DNA of 21,023 bases from Litorivivens sp041625495 (lineage in GTDB: Bacteria > Pseudomonadota > Gammaproteobacteria > Pseudomonadales > Spongiibacteraceae). The stretch is from positions 1 through 21,023 of the forward strand of contig NZ_JBFJTH010000055.1 of NCBI RefSeq assembly GCF_041625495.1, in the 5' to 3' direction. Both the position numbers and the translations under genes were made by a program. Positions 1 through 6,807 of this stretch are shown in pieces (positions within the stretch are counted from its first letter, which is position 1; every line of letters begins with the position of its first letter). The notes beneath the pieces are model-generated. The model worked only from the letters and a program-made list of their open reading frames with translations, was not told where the DNA came from and ran no database searches.

Positions 1-376
1 CAGCGATCTGACCAATTCTAATTTTCCTTATACACCAAAGCATAATGCGCACGCCTTTTTGGTCTACGATCAACCTCTGTCCTTCGCTCATTTTACTGCA
101 CGGTTGGATTGGAGCTATCAGGATGAGATGACGTTTCTGACTCCTGCCCCGGAAACCAATTCGGGAGATTCCTATCAGCTATGGAGCGCGCGCATTTCTT
201 TAAGTGACATGAGTGGCTTCGGTGACAGTCGCGTACGGGTTTCGCTTTGGGGTAAAAACCTTGCGGACGAAGAGTACTGGAATTTCGGGGTCGATCTGTT
301 CAGTTTCTTTGGGTACGCCATTAATAGTTATGGTGATCCGAGAACCTACGGTGTCGATCTGGAAATCGAGTTTTAA
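1..376 (+). CDS. TonB-dependent outer-membrane receptor, C-terminal end (partial)
   Basis: The frame is open from base 2 to the TAA at 374-376, so the 5' part lies outside the window. About 124 residues are visible. They alternate polar and hydrophobic residues in beta-strand style, contain a 'SLWGKNLADEEYW' stretch typical of the last barrel strands of TonB-dependent receptors, and end in a terminal Phe (…DLEIEF), the signal recognised by the BAM machinery. The family forms 22-stranded outer-membrane barrels that import siderophores, vitamins, sugars or lipophilic nutrients with TonB energy. The plug domain and TonB box are not visible, so the substrate cannot be read. The next gene starts 25 bases downstream on the same strand, which suggests that receptor and oxidoreductase are co-transcribed and that the receptor brings in that operon's substrate. 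The family call is good; the substrate is unknown. Confidence 0.82.
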   Translation, partial: SDLTNSNFPYTPKHNAHAFLVYDQPLSFAHFTARLDWSYQDEMTFLTPAPETNSGDSYQLWSARISLSDMSGFGDSRVRVSLWGKNLADEEYWNFGVDLFSFFGYAINSYGDPRTYGVDLEIEF

Positions 377-401
377 TCAGTCGAATCAGGATATAAATCT
401 A

Positions 402-1526
402 ATGAAAGTCCAACCCGCCGCTTTTTTGCGGACTACCCTGCCACTGGATTTCAGTGTGCTGGAAAATCTCGACAGTGGGCGCTACCACTCCATCTGGCTA
501 CCAGACCATATGGTGAGCTTCTGGCCTGACTCTATTTGGACACCAGAGTTTACCGATCTGGCAACAGTGTCTCCGTCGCCCCATCGACACCTGGATGGCA
601 TGGCCGTGGCGGCTGCAGCTGCAGTGCAGACAAAGAATGTGCCAATTGCCACCAGTGTTGTAGACACCGTACGACGTCATCCTTCCCTGTTGGCTCAATC
701 CGCACTCACGATTGATCATCTCTCGAAGGGTCGGTTTATTCTCGGATTGGGTAGCGGTGAAACCGAAAATACCGTGCCCTACGGCTTTGACTTTTCCAAA
801 CCGGTCGGGCGTTTTGAAGAAAGCCTGCAAGTGATTCGCAAGCTGTGGGAAAGTGAGGGGCCAGTCGATTTTGACGGAAAGTTTTTCAAGCTCCAGCATG
901 CCCGGCTGGATACCGAGCCCTATCAAGGTAACTACCCGAAAATCTGGATTGGAGCCAGCGGTCCGCGCATGTTGAAAATCACAGGCCGCTACGCTGATGG
1001 CTGGTGGCCGGCCGGTGCCTGGGAGCCGCAAGAGTATGCCGACAAGCTGGCGGTTATTCGTCAGTCTGCCGAAGAAGCGGGGCGCGATCCGATGGCGATA
1101 ACGCCCGCGTTTATCATGACCTGCCTGATCGGCGACGACGATGAGTTGGCCGAAATTTTGAAGGCCCCGCTGGTTAAAGCCTGGATATTACAAATATCGG
1201 CGCCCGCGCTGAAAAAATTTGGATACGACCATCCAATGGGAGAGAACTGGGGTGGGTATCAGGACATCGATCCCGGCATTCTGACGCGCGAGCGTATACT
1301 CGACATGCTCGACAAGGTTGATCCGGAAGCGATATTGGCGGTTATTCCCCACGGCTCGCCGAAACAGGTAGCCAAACAGATTAAGGGGTTTGTCGAGGCC
1401 GGGCTGCGCGTTCCCAAAGTTCTGGATTACGGCGGCATGGCTGGGTTGAAATACGGTGCTATTTCAGCCCAGAAAGTACGGGAAACCGAAGACGAACTGA
1501 TGAAGCTGTGTGGGGGTATTGCATGA
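402..1526 (+). CDS. LLM-class (luciferase-like) flavin/F420-dependent oxidoreductase
   Basis: This 374-residue protein belongs to the bacterial luciferase-like monooxygenase superfamily, a TIM-barrel fold using FMN or coenzyme F420. Family signatures are 'HPSLLAQSALTIDHLSKGR' followed by 'LGLGSGE' near residues 90-120, an 'IWIGASGPRMLKITGRYADGW' segment around residues 180-200, and an early 'SIWLPDHM'. The pattern is closest to the Mer / F420-dependent reductase and phthiodiolone ketoreductase branch rather than to luciferase itself. The open frame extends upstream to 213, but that part overlaps the receptor gene. The ATG at 402 follows a CAGG at 387-390 and gives the family's usual N-terminus. 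The stop overlaps the next start (ATGA), implying translational coupling to the sulfotransferase. Cofactor (FMN or F420) and substrate cannot be decided here. Confidence 0.88.
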   Translation: MKVQPAAFLRTTLPLDFSVLENLDSGRYHSIWLPDHMVSFWPDSIWTPEFTDLATVSPSPHRHLDGMAVAAAAAVQTKNVPIATSVVDTVRRHPSLLAQSALTIDHLSKGRFILGLGSGETENTVPYGFDFSKPVGRFEESLQVIRKLWESEGPVDFDGKFFKLQHARLDTEPYQGNYPKIWIGASGPRMLKITGRYADGWWPAGAWEPQEYADKLAVIRQSAEEAGRDPMAITPAFIMTCLIGDDDELAEILKAPLVKAWILQISAPALKKFGYDHPMGENWGGYQDIDPGILTRERILDMLDKVDPEAILAVIPHGSPKQVAKQIKGFVEAGLRVPKVLDYGGMAGLKYGAISAQKVRETEDELMKLCGGIA

Positions 1527-2695
1527 TTTTGAATCCCGTCAAATTGCTCGCTGAGGCCGAACAGCACACTGGGCTAAACGATTACGGCGATGACAGTTTT
1601 CCCGAGCGCTTTACCATTGCCATGGCCCAGCTGCAGAAACTGGGTATGGATGAAAGTGGTCAGCAAGCGGCAGCCAAGGTGGCAGTGGGTTTGGTGACCT
1701 CGCGCCTGAGCTTTTTTAACGATCATAAAACGATTCCGGGCCTTGCTGACGAAGTGATCGAGCGCCCATTGTTTGCCACTGGCGAACCACGCTCGGGCAC
1801 AACCCTGTTACATGCGCTGCTCTCGGTTGACCCCGCCGCCCAATCCCTGCGTTTCTGGGAAGTCATGTATCCCTCGCCGCCCCCGGGTCTGGCAAGGCCA
1901 GACGATCCGCGTCGCGCGCTGGCAGATGACGATTGGCGCGAGATAAATTCGATGGCTCCCGACTGGCTCAAGATTCACCCTTATAACGATATGTTAGGAG
2001 ACGGGTTGCCGGAATGTGAGCGCACCTGGGCGATGGATTTCCGGGTGATGACTCCCACTGCCTGGTGGAAGGCACCAATCGGTATGTATGTCGGTGGTAT
2101 GCCAGTGGATGCCCATGCCCAGTACCGCATTCACAAAATGATGCTGCAGCATTGCCAGTATTGCCCAGATAAAATCGGCCCAGCGAAAAAACACTGGGCG
2201 CTTAAAGGTTTTCACGGTCCGCGCCTTAAAGCGTTTTTTGATACCTATCCCGATGCGCGACTGATTTGGATCCACCGCGATCCGGTACAGGTGACAGCTT
2301 CACGCATCGGTATGGCGGCGGCGCTTACCAAGGCTTTTGCTCGTGGCAAAGTTGATGTTTCAGAGCAGGCCTCGATTCATTTGGCCGCAACCCGCGCCGG
2401 CATTCAGGACACCATGAACAATCCGCTGGTGGATGACCCGCGCATCTTCCATGTGCGCTACAAGGATTTTACCGGTGACCCGGTAGGCACCATTGCCAAA
2501 TTCTACGCCTTTGCCGGTTACGATTTTACGCCGGAGGCCGAGCACGCCATGCGCGATTATCTCGCCAATAATAAGGGCGATCGCTACGGCAAGTTTGTCT
2601 ATGCTGCGAGCGACATCGGTGTGGATATTGCTGAATTGAACGACGAGTTCGCCCCATACCGCGAACGTTTTGGCCTCGACGTGGAGGTACGTTAA
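1523..2695 (+). CDS. Sulfotransferase family protein (PAPS-dependent type)
   Basis: This 390-residue protein carries the two PAPS-binding signatures of the Sulfotransferase_3 family. The 5'-phosphosulfate loop 'GEPRSGTTLLHALL' lies at about residues 87-100, and the 3'-phosphate motif 'LIWIHRDPVQVTASR' at about 247-261. A family-typical 'GDGLPECE' lies between them. Such enzymes move sulfate from 3'-phosphoadenylyl sulfate to hydroxyl groups of small molecules, lipids or glycans in the cytoplasm. The ATG at 1523 is preferred over a GTG at 1508: it has GGGGG at 1512-1516 as ribosome site and overlaps the upstream stop as ATGA. It ends in TAATG, shared with the next gene. Related bacterial proteins are often annotated only as 'sulfotransferase' and the acceptor is seldom known. 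The neighbours suggest an alcohol that is being metabolised or stored, which is inference. Confidence 0.87.
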   Translation: MILNPVKLLAEAEQHTGLNDYGDDSFPERFTIAMAQLQKLGMDESGQQAAAKVAVGLVTSRLSFFNDHKTIPGLADEVIERPLFATGEPRSGTTLLHALLSVDPAAQSLRFWEVMYPSPPPGLARPDDPRRALADDDWREINSMAPDWLKIHPYNDMLGDGLPECERTWAMDFRVMTPTAWWKAPIGMYVGGMPVDAHAQYRIHKMMLQHCQYCPDKIGPAKKHWALKGFHGPRLKAFFDTYPDARLIWIHRDPVQVTASRIGMAAALTKAFARGKVDVSEQASIHLAATRAGIQDTMNNPLVDDPRIFHVRYKDFTGDPVGTIAKFYAFAGYDFTPEAEHAMRDYLANNKGDRYGKFVYAASDIGVDIAELNDEFAPYRERFGLDVEVR

Positions 2696-3510
2696 TGCAT
2701 CCCCGGGTCTGTATCGATTCCATTGCCTTTATGTCCGACTCTCTGGCAACCCAGTCCGAGTACTTCAGACGCCTGGGTGCCAGCAAGGTTACGCTGCTTG
2801 GGCACCATATTGCACAGGAGGGCACGGTGGCGGCGCGCGCTGCACTAGACCACGCGGGCTGCCAACTGCAAACGGTGGTGCATCCATTTCTGCCCGCCCA
2901 AGCGCTCAAACCCTCGGCGGCCAGTTGGGAGGCACCGCGGGAGGCTCTGGCGAAAAGTATAGATGCCGTAGCGGAGCTGGGGGGCAAGTCTCTTTACATG
3001 ATCACCGGCGGACACGGCGGCATGATCTGGGAGGAGGCCGCTGAGGTGTTCTGTCAGGCGATTAGCCCGTGTATTGGCCATGCGGCGCAGCGCGGCGTGA
3101 CACTGATGATTGAAAACGCGCCCCCGCTGTACGCGGATATCCATATTGCCCATAGTCTGCGCGACACTATCACGCTGGCTCGACAGGCAGGAATCGGTGT
3201 CTGCATAGACTTGCCCGGCTGCTGGACAGAAGCTGGTCTACAAGATCTGATCCGTGAGGCTGTGCCCATTACCCACCTGGTGCAGGTCAGTGATTATGTC
3301 TGCGGCGATCGCTGTGTGCCAGCAAGAGCGGTTCCGGGCGATGGCAATATGCCACTGGAGCGCATGATTGACTGGTTGCTCGACGCCGGTTATACGGGCC
3401 TGTTTGATCTGGAATTGATCGGCCCGCGCATTGACGAGGAAGGTGGCTTTGCCGCCACTCAGCGCTCGGCGGAATCCCTCAGTGCACTGCTAGAAAAACT
3501 AGGAGCCTGA
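2695..3510 (+). CDS. Sugar phosphate isomerase/epimerase-like TIM-barrel protein
   Basis: This 271-residue protein fits the xylose isomerase-like TIM barrel family (AP endonuclease 2 fold), which contains isomerases, epimerases, dehydratases and some lyases using a divalent metal. Likely metal ligands are Glu140 (in 'LMIENAP'), Asp172 (in 'CIDLPG') and Glu240 (in 'FDLELIG'). 'PGDGNMPLERMIDWLLDAGYTG' around residues 214-234 is the usual family signature before the last Glu. The 'HxKD' ligand motif usual in the family is 'QVSD' here (residues 197-200), so a usual His is Gln. The start ATG overlaps the sulfotransferase stop (TAATG) and has GGAGG at 2683-2687. The stop is one base before the next start. 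The fold call is safe; the reaction and substrate are not known, and the substrate need not be a sugar. Confidence 0.83.
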   Translation: MHPRVCIDSIAFMSDSLATQSEYFRRLGASKVTLLGHHIAQEGTVAARAALDHAGCQLQTVVHPFLPAQALKPSAASWEAPREALAKSIDAVAELGGKSLYMITGGHGGMIWEEAAEVFCQAISPCIGHAAQRGVTLMIENAPPLYADIHIAHSLRDTITLARQAGIGVCIDLPGCWTEAGLQDLIREAVPITHLVQVSDYVCGDRCVPARAVPGDGNMPLERMIDWLLDAGYTGLFDLELIGPRIDEEGGFAATQRSAESLSALLEKLGA

Positions 3511-3511
3511 T

Positions 3512-4744
3512 ATGGCCTACGGCGATCACCCCAATGACAAGGTTTTGCGCGACAGCTGGCAGGAATTCTGTCGGCGTCTTGAGCAGGCGGGGGAGCAGGT
3601 CTTCAAGGATCACAATCCAGCTACTGATCTACATCGCGCCGACGCGATGCGGTTTTTGATGCAGAATGTGGGGCAGGCTTTTGATCTGGGTTTTGAAACC
3701 CGTGATCCAGCATTTCCAACGCTGCATGCCTTCTGTACCCCCAACTGCAAGCTGGGTGGTGACGCGGCAGATTTTACCTACCATCAGGCCTGGATAAGCG
3801 GTGACTACGTGTACCGAGTAACCGGTCAGCGTGGCACGGCGAGGTTTATTAATTTTACCGTGCAGGGAGAACGCCCGGAAACGCAGCCGGGCACAGACAT
3901 CCCCAGCTTACACGAACCCTTTGGTGATATACCTGAGGCCAACCTGTTCGGTCACGATCTCACCGTTGAAAGCGATGGCAGTTTTGAGTTGTTTATCGGC
4001 GGAGAAAGGCGCGGCCGCAACTGGCTTCCTGTGACTGCGAAAACTCGCAAGCTGTTTATTCGTCAGGGCTTCGATGGCTGGGATGAATTACCGGCAAAGA
4101 TGAGCATCGAGCGGATCGGGATGAATGAACCGCGCCCGCTTCCTACAACGCAAACACTGTGCGACGGTATTCACTGGGCGGGTGATTTTATTGAGGGTGT
4201 GATGCGTGATTGGCCAGATCATCCCTATCAGTACAGCCCCTTCGTCGACCTGCAAGCGGTCAATCAGTTTCCGTCGGAGCAGGGTGGCGGCGCGGATGAA
4301 GATAAACGGCGAGGGCGGGCGGTGGCGAGTCTGTGCTGGGAACTGGCGCCCGAACAGGCCTTACTCATTACTTTTATGCCACCCGACAGCTTCTGGATGG
4401 CGGCCCAGATGGGGGTGTTCTTTAATAGTATGGATTTCTGGTACCGGCCTGTAAGTTACACGCCCGCGCGGACCGTCGTCGACAGTGACGGCAAAGTGCG
4501 GCTCATTATCAGTCACCGCGACCCCGGTTATCACAACTGGCTTGATACACAGGGCTTTGTGCGCGGTAATCTTTGCTATCGAAACCTGCTGAGTACGGCG
4601 GCTACCGATTTTGAAACACGCGTAGTTGCATGTAATGCCTTGCCGGATGTGATGCCGCAAGACAGTATCCAAGTCACGCCGCAAGAACGCCAGCTGCAAA
4701 TGCAGGCTCGCTTTGATTCGATTCGTCAGCGCTATGGTTTTTGA
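3512..4744 (+). CDS. DUF1214 domain-containing protein
   Basis: This 410-residue protein has no known reaction. Two blocks look like the DUF1214 family: 'DGSFELFIGGER…NWLPV' at about residues 153-176, with the beta-strand and NWLP pattern of that domain, and near the C-terminus 'DSDGKVRLIISHRDPGYHNWLDTQG', matching the family's 'DPG.xNWLDT.G' signature. No signal peptide or membrane segment is apparent. ATG at 3512 is one base after the TIM-barrel stop and has AGGAG at 3501-3505, six bases upstream, so the gene is the last member of the coupled four-gene set. DUF1214 proteins are frequent in hydrocarbon-, sterol- and steroid-degrading bacteria, but no biochemical role is established that I can name. 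A 91-base gap follows before the MAPEG gene. Confidence 0.75.
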   Translation: MAYGDHPNDKVLRDSWQEFCRRLEQAGEQVFKDHNPATDLHRADAMRFLMQNVGQAFDLGFETRDPAFPTLHAFCTPNCKLGGDAADFTYHQAWISGDYVYRVTGQRGTARFINFTVQGERPETQPGTDIPSLHEPFGDIPEANLFGHDLTVESDGSFELFIGGERRGRNWLPVTAKTRKLFIRQGFDGWDELPAKMSIERIGMNEPRPLPTTQTLCDGIHWAGDFIEGVMRDWPDHPYQYSPFVDLQAVNQFPSEQGGGADEDKRRGRAVASLCWELAPEQALLITFMPPDSFWMAAQMGVFFNSMDFWYRPVSYTPARTVVDSDGKVRLIISHRDPGYHNWLDTQGFVRGNLCYRNLLSTAATDFETRVVACNALPDVMPQDSIQVTPQERQLQMQARFDSIRQRYGF

Positions 4745-4835
4745 GGCTGTGCTTTTAACCCTTGCGCCATGGCTATGGTGTCTGTTTCGTCAACCTAAAG
4801 CAGTGTTGAAATACTGTCTTGAAGGAGAATAAGAA

Positions 4836-5228
4836 TTGAACGTTGCTCTGATCTGTATTGGTTTGTTGGGTTTATTGTGTATCGCGACAGGATTTAATGT
4901 GACTGTTCAGCGCGGCAAAGCCATGGCGATGTATGGTTTCAAAGAAAACCCTGAAGATCCTCTTTACAAAGCCTCTCGCGCCCATGGCAATACCATTGAG
5001 TATGCACCAATTCTGGCGGTGATGATGTTTGTGCTGGCGCAGGCACCGATGGCGGAATGGGTCATGTGGAGCATGATTCTTGCAACGTTCAGCCGCTACC
5101 TGCTGGTGGCCGGCTTACTGTTGCCAAAAACGATGGCTAAGCCCAACCCAATGCGATTTGTCGGTGCGTTGGGCACGTTTATCGCTGGTGGGATACTTGC
5201 TGTGGCAACTGTAACGATGGGGCTCTAG
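4836..5228 (+). CDS. MAPEG family integral membrane protein
   Basis: This 130-residue protein is largely hydrophobic, with about four membrane helices (roughly residues 1-20, 55-72, 75-96 and 108-128). It contains the MAPEG-type signature 'RAHGNTIEYAPILAVMMF' (residues 48-65), like the eicosanoid and glutathione S-transferase family that acts on lipophilic electrophiles in membranes. The start is the TTG at 4836, eight bases after a strong AAGGAG at 4822-4827; no ATG gives a complete N-terminal helix. Its TAG stop shares the CTAG at 5225-5228 with the convergent DUF1330 gene. The preceding 91 bases show no clear promoter. Whether it binds glutathione is not shown by the sequence. Its place next to a probable lipophilic-substrate pathway fits a detoxification role, which is inference. 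Confidence 0.83.
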   Translation: MNVALICIGLLGLLCIATGFNVTVQRGKAMAMYGFKENPEDPLYKASRAHGNTIEYAPILAVMMFVLAQAPMAEWVMWSMILATFSRYLLVAGLLLPKTMAKPNPMRFVGALGTFIAGGILAVATVTMGL

Positions 5229-5518
5229 AGCCCTTCAACCATAAACACTCGATAATGCGCTGCTTGCTGCCTATGCTTCAACGCGGCCTGGTATTCCTCG
5301 CTGTAGTACCACGTTTTGGCGTCTTCAATCGTCGGGAACTGAAGCACAACCATACCATCAGCGGCGTCGCCTTCCAGCGTTTCCATCTTGCCGTAAACCA
5401 CCAGCGGGGTGAGCTTGTCGAGGCCAGGGTAGGGTTCGCGATTGGCCTGTTGGTAGCGTTCCATTGCTTGTGGGTCGAGCACTTCACCCTCGCGAATAAA
5501 AATCATGTAAGCGGGCAT
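5225..5518 (-). CDS. DUF1330 family protein
   Basis: This 97-residue protein starts MPAYMIFIRE and contains the DUF1330 pattern: a first strand, 'YQQANREPYPG', a central 'YGKMETLEGD', then 'VVLQFPTIEDAKTWYYSEEYQAALKHR' and a final strand. The family adopts a dimeric ferredoxin-like alpha/beta barrel and is found in many catabolic clusters; its function is not established. The start ATG is preceded on the minus strand by an AGGAA-type ribosome site (complement of 'ttcct' near 5524-5528). The gene faces the MAPEG gene tail to tail with a 4-base overlap at CTAG. It is divergent from the phosphotransferase, with 113 bases between the two starts. Confidence 0.82.
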   Translation of the reverse strand: MPAYMIFIREGEVLDPQAMERYQQANREPYPGLDKLTPLVVYGKMETLEGDAADGMVVLQFPTIEDAKTWYYSEEYQAALKHRQQAAHYRVFMVEGL

Positions 5519-5631
5519 GGAGGTTCCTTTGTGTAGATTATCGAAGAGTTACTTTGTAAGAAGCTGGGCAATTGCGCAAGTTGCCTTAAAAAAATATTTC
5601 CAGCGCTAGCAGCTAATGAGGTGTTGTAGAG
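5519..5631. promoter_or_regulatory. Divergent intergenic region with dyad, candidate operator/promoter
   Basis: This 113-base gap separates two divergent starts (DUF1330 minus, phosphotransferase plus), so it must carry both promoters or one shared control site. It holds an 8-base palindrome TTGCGCAA at 5572-5579, framed by an imperfect outer repeat GGCAA (5567-5571) and TTGCC (5581-5585). An A-rich run follows (5588-5594). The dyad could be an operator; no regulator is identified. No consensus -35/-10 pair is convincing. GAGGTG near 5619-5624 is the likely ribosome site for the phosphotransferase ATG at 5632. Confidence 0.35.
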
Positions 5632-6720
5632 ATGCGGTCACTTTCGCGATTGCCGATTCCGAATAGCTGGCACGATATCGATGCTTGCTGGATGCACAAA
5701 GCGCTTGCTCGCGACTGTCCCGGCGCTGTCGTTGATTCTGTAACGCTGGACAGGAGCGACGACGGTACCAATCGACGCGCAAAATTTTCGCTGACTTACG
5801 CGGAAGGGGGTGGCCCGCAAGGTTTGTTTCTGAAAGCGCATGCATCCAGCCACCGCTGGGTGCACTTTCGAAATGGCAACCTGTTCAACGAAGCGCGTCT
5901 GTTTTCGACTGGTATAGAGCTGCCGCTGGAGCATCCAAAGGTATATGCCAGCCGCTGCGACTATTTACACCTGGATTTTCTGTTGGTGATGGAAGACATC
6001 ACCTTACGCGGTGCCGATCCACGCGATGCTACCCGCCCTCTGAGTGTCGATCAGGCAGCGAGCGGACTCAAAGCGCTGGCGAGACTGCACAGCCAGTATT
6101 GGAACCAGACGCAGAATAAAAAACTGCGGTTTGTGAAACACTGGAAACCTGCCAAAGGCTGGCAGGTGGGGTTGCGCAAGCGTATTCCCATTGGAATGCA
6201 GCGCGGCGCCGCGCTGCTGCCAGCTACCATTGGTTCAATGGATGCGGTGCATCTGGTAGAGCTATGGTCACGTTACATCGCGTGCATTGCGAGCAGTTCG
6301 AAAACCCTGCTCCATGGCGATGCCCACATAGGTAATACCTATGTGCTGCCGGACAATACTGTCGGATTTCTCGATTGGCAGGTGGTGCGCTGGGGTGGCT
6401 GGTCGCAGGATGTAGGATATTTCCTGCAGGGTGCTCTTACCCCTGAAGACAGGCGTCAGAATGATCGTGATTTGCTTCGTGTATACCGGGCCGCATTGAC
6501 TGTGCCGGAGTCTGACAAACCTTCCCAAGACGATATCTGGCGCGACTATTGTGCGGCAAGTGTATACGGATTGGCCATCTGGTTGTCGACACTGGGCACT
6601 GACGGCTGGCAAGACAAAGTGATTTGTGAGGCGCTGGTTGAACGCTATGCCATTGCTTGGGTTGAGTTGGGCGGGCTTGAAAACCTGCAGCAATTGATTA
6701 CGGCATTGGGTGTAGATTGA
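5632..6720 (+). CDS. CHK/ecdysteroid kinase-like phosphotransferase (APH-fold)
   Basis: This 362-residue protein has a protein-kinase-like aminoglycoside phosphotransferase fold. A candidate ATP-binding lysine is K68 ('LFLKAH') with partner E87 ('FNEARLF'). A hinge-like stretch 'FLLVMEDI' lies at 116-123, the Brenner-type catalytic loop 'LLHGDAHIGN' at 226-235, and the metal-binding Asp in 'VGFLDWQ' at 244-250. The 'H-G-D-x-H-x-x-N … LDWQ … DVGYFL' arrangement is typical of the ecdysteroid kinase-like / CHK family, which phosphorylates small-molecule hydroxyl groups; ecdysteroid hydroxyls are the known insect substrate. It is a cytoplasmic enzyme with no signal peptide. The nearby 3-alpha-HSD-like SDR and other SDRs make a sterol or terpenoid alcohol a reasonable guess, but it is only a guess. 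Acyl-CoA-linked and aminoglycoside substrates cannot be excluded. A hairpin region follows before the next gene. Confidence 0.8.
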   Translation: MRSLSRLPIPNSWHDIDACWMHKALARDCPGAVVDSVTLDRSDDGTNRRAKFSLTYAEGGGPQGLFLKAHASSHRWVHFRNGNLFNEARLFSTGIELPLEHPKVYASRCDYLHLDFLLVMEDITLRGADPRDATRPLSVDQAASGLKALARLHSQYWNQTQNKKLRFVKHWKPAKGWQVGLRKRIPIGMQRGAALLPATIGSMDAVHLVELWSRYIACIASSSKTLLHGDAHIGNTYVLPDNTVGFLDWQVVRWGGWSQDVGYFLQGALTPEDRRQNDRDLLRVYRAALTVPESDKPSQDDIWRDYCAASVYGLAIWLSTLGTDGWQDKVICEALVERYAIAWVELGGLENLQQLITALGVD

Positions 6721-6737
6721 AAAGTTGCTCCGGCGGG

Positions 6738-6775
6738 CCGCGAGCATGATTGGCTCTCGCGGTTGCGAGATTTTT
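6738..6775 (+). terminator. Candidate intrinsic terminator with competing upstream hairpin
   Basis: Eighteen bases after the phosphotransferase stop lies an inverted repeat: CCGCGAG at 6738-6744 and CTCGCGG at 6756-6762, 7 bp with an 11-base loop. The second arm overlaps another hairpin: TCTCGC at 6755-6760, loop GGTT, GCGAGA at 6765-6770, followed directly by TTTTT at 6771-6775. The second is a plausible short intrinsic terminator (6-bp stem, U-tract). The two hairpins cannot form together, as in an attenuator. Either the element simply ends the phosphotransferase transcript, or it controls read-through into the SDR that starts 33 bases downstream. No leader peptide was recognised. Confidence 0.45.
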
Positions 6776-6807
6776 GGCGGAATGGCAGCGCATGAGGCTT
6801 TAGGGGA

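Noticed and set aside
213..401. 63-residue N-terminal extension of the LLM oxidoreductase
   Set aside because: It overlaps the receptor 3' end in another frame and has no LLM likeness; ATG 402 fits the family.
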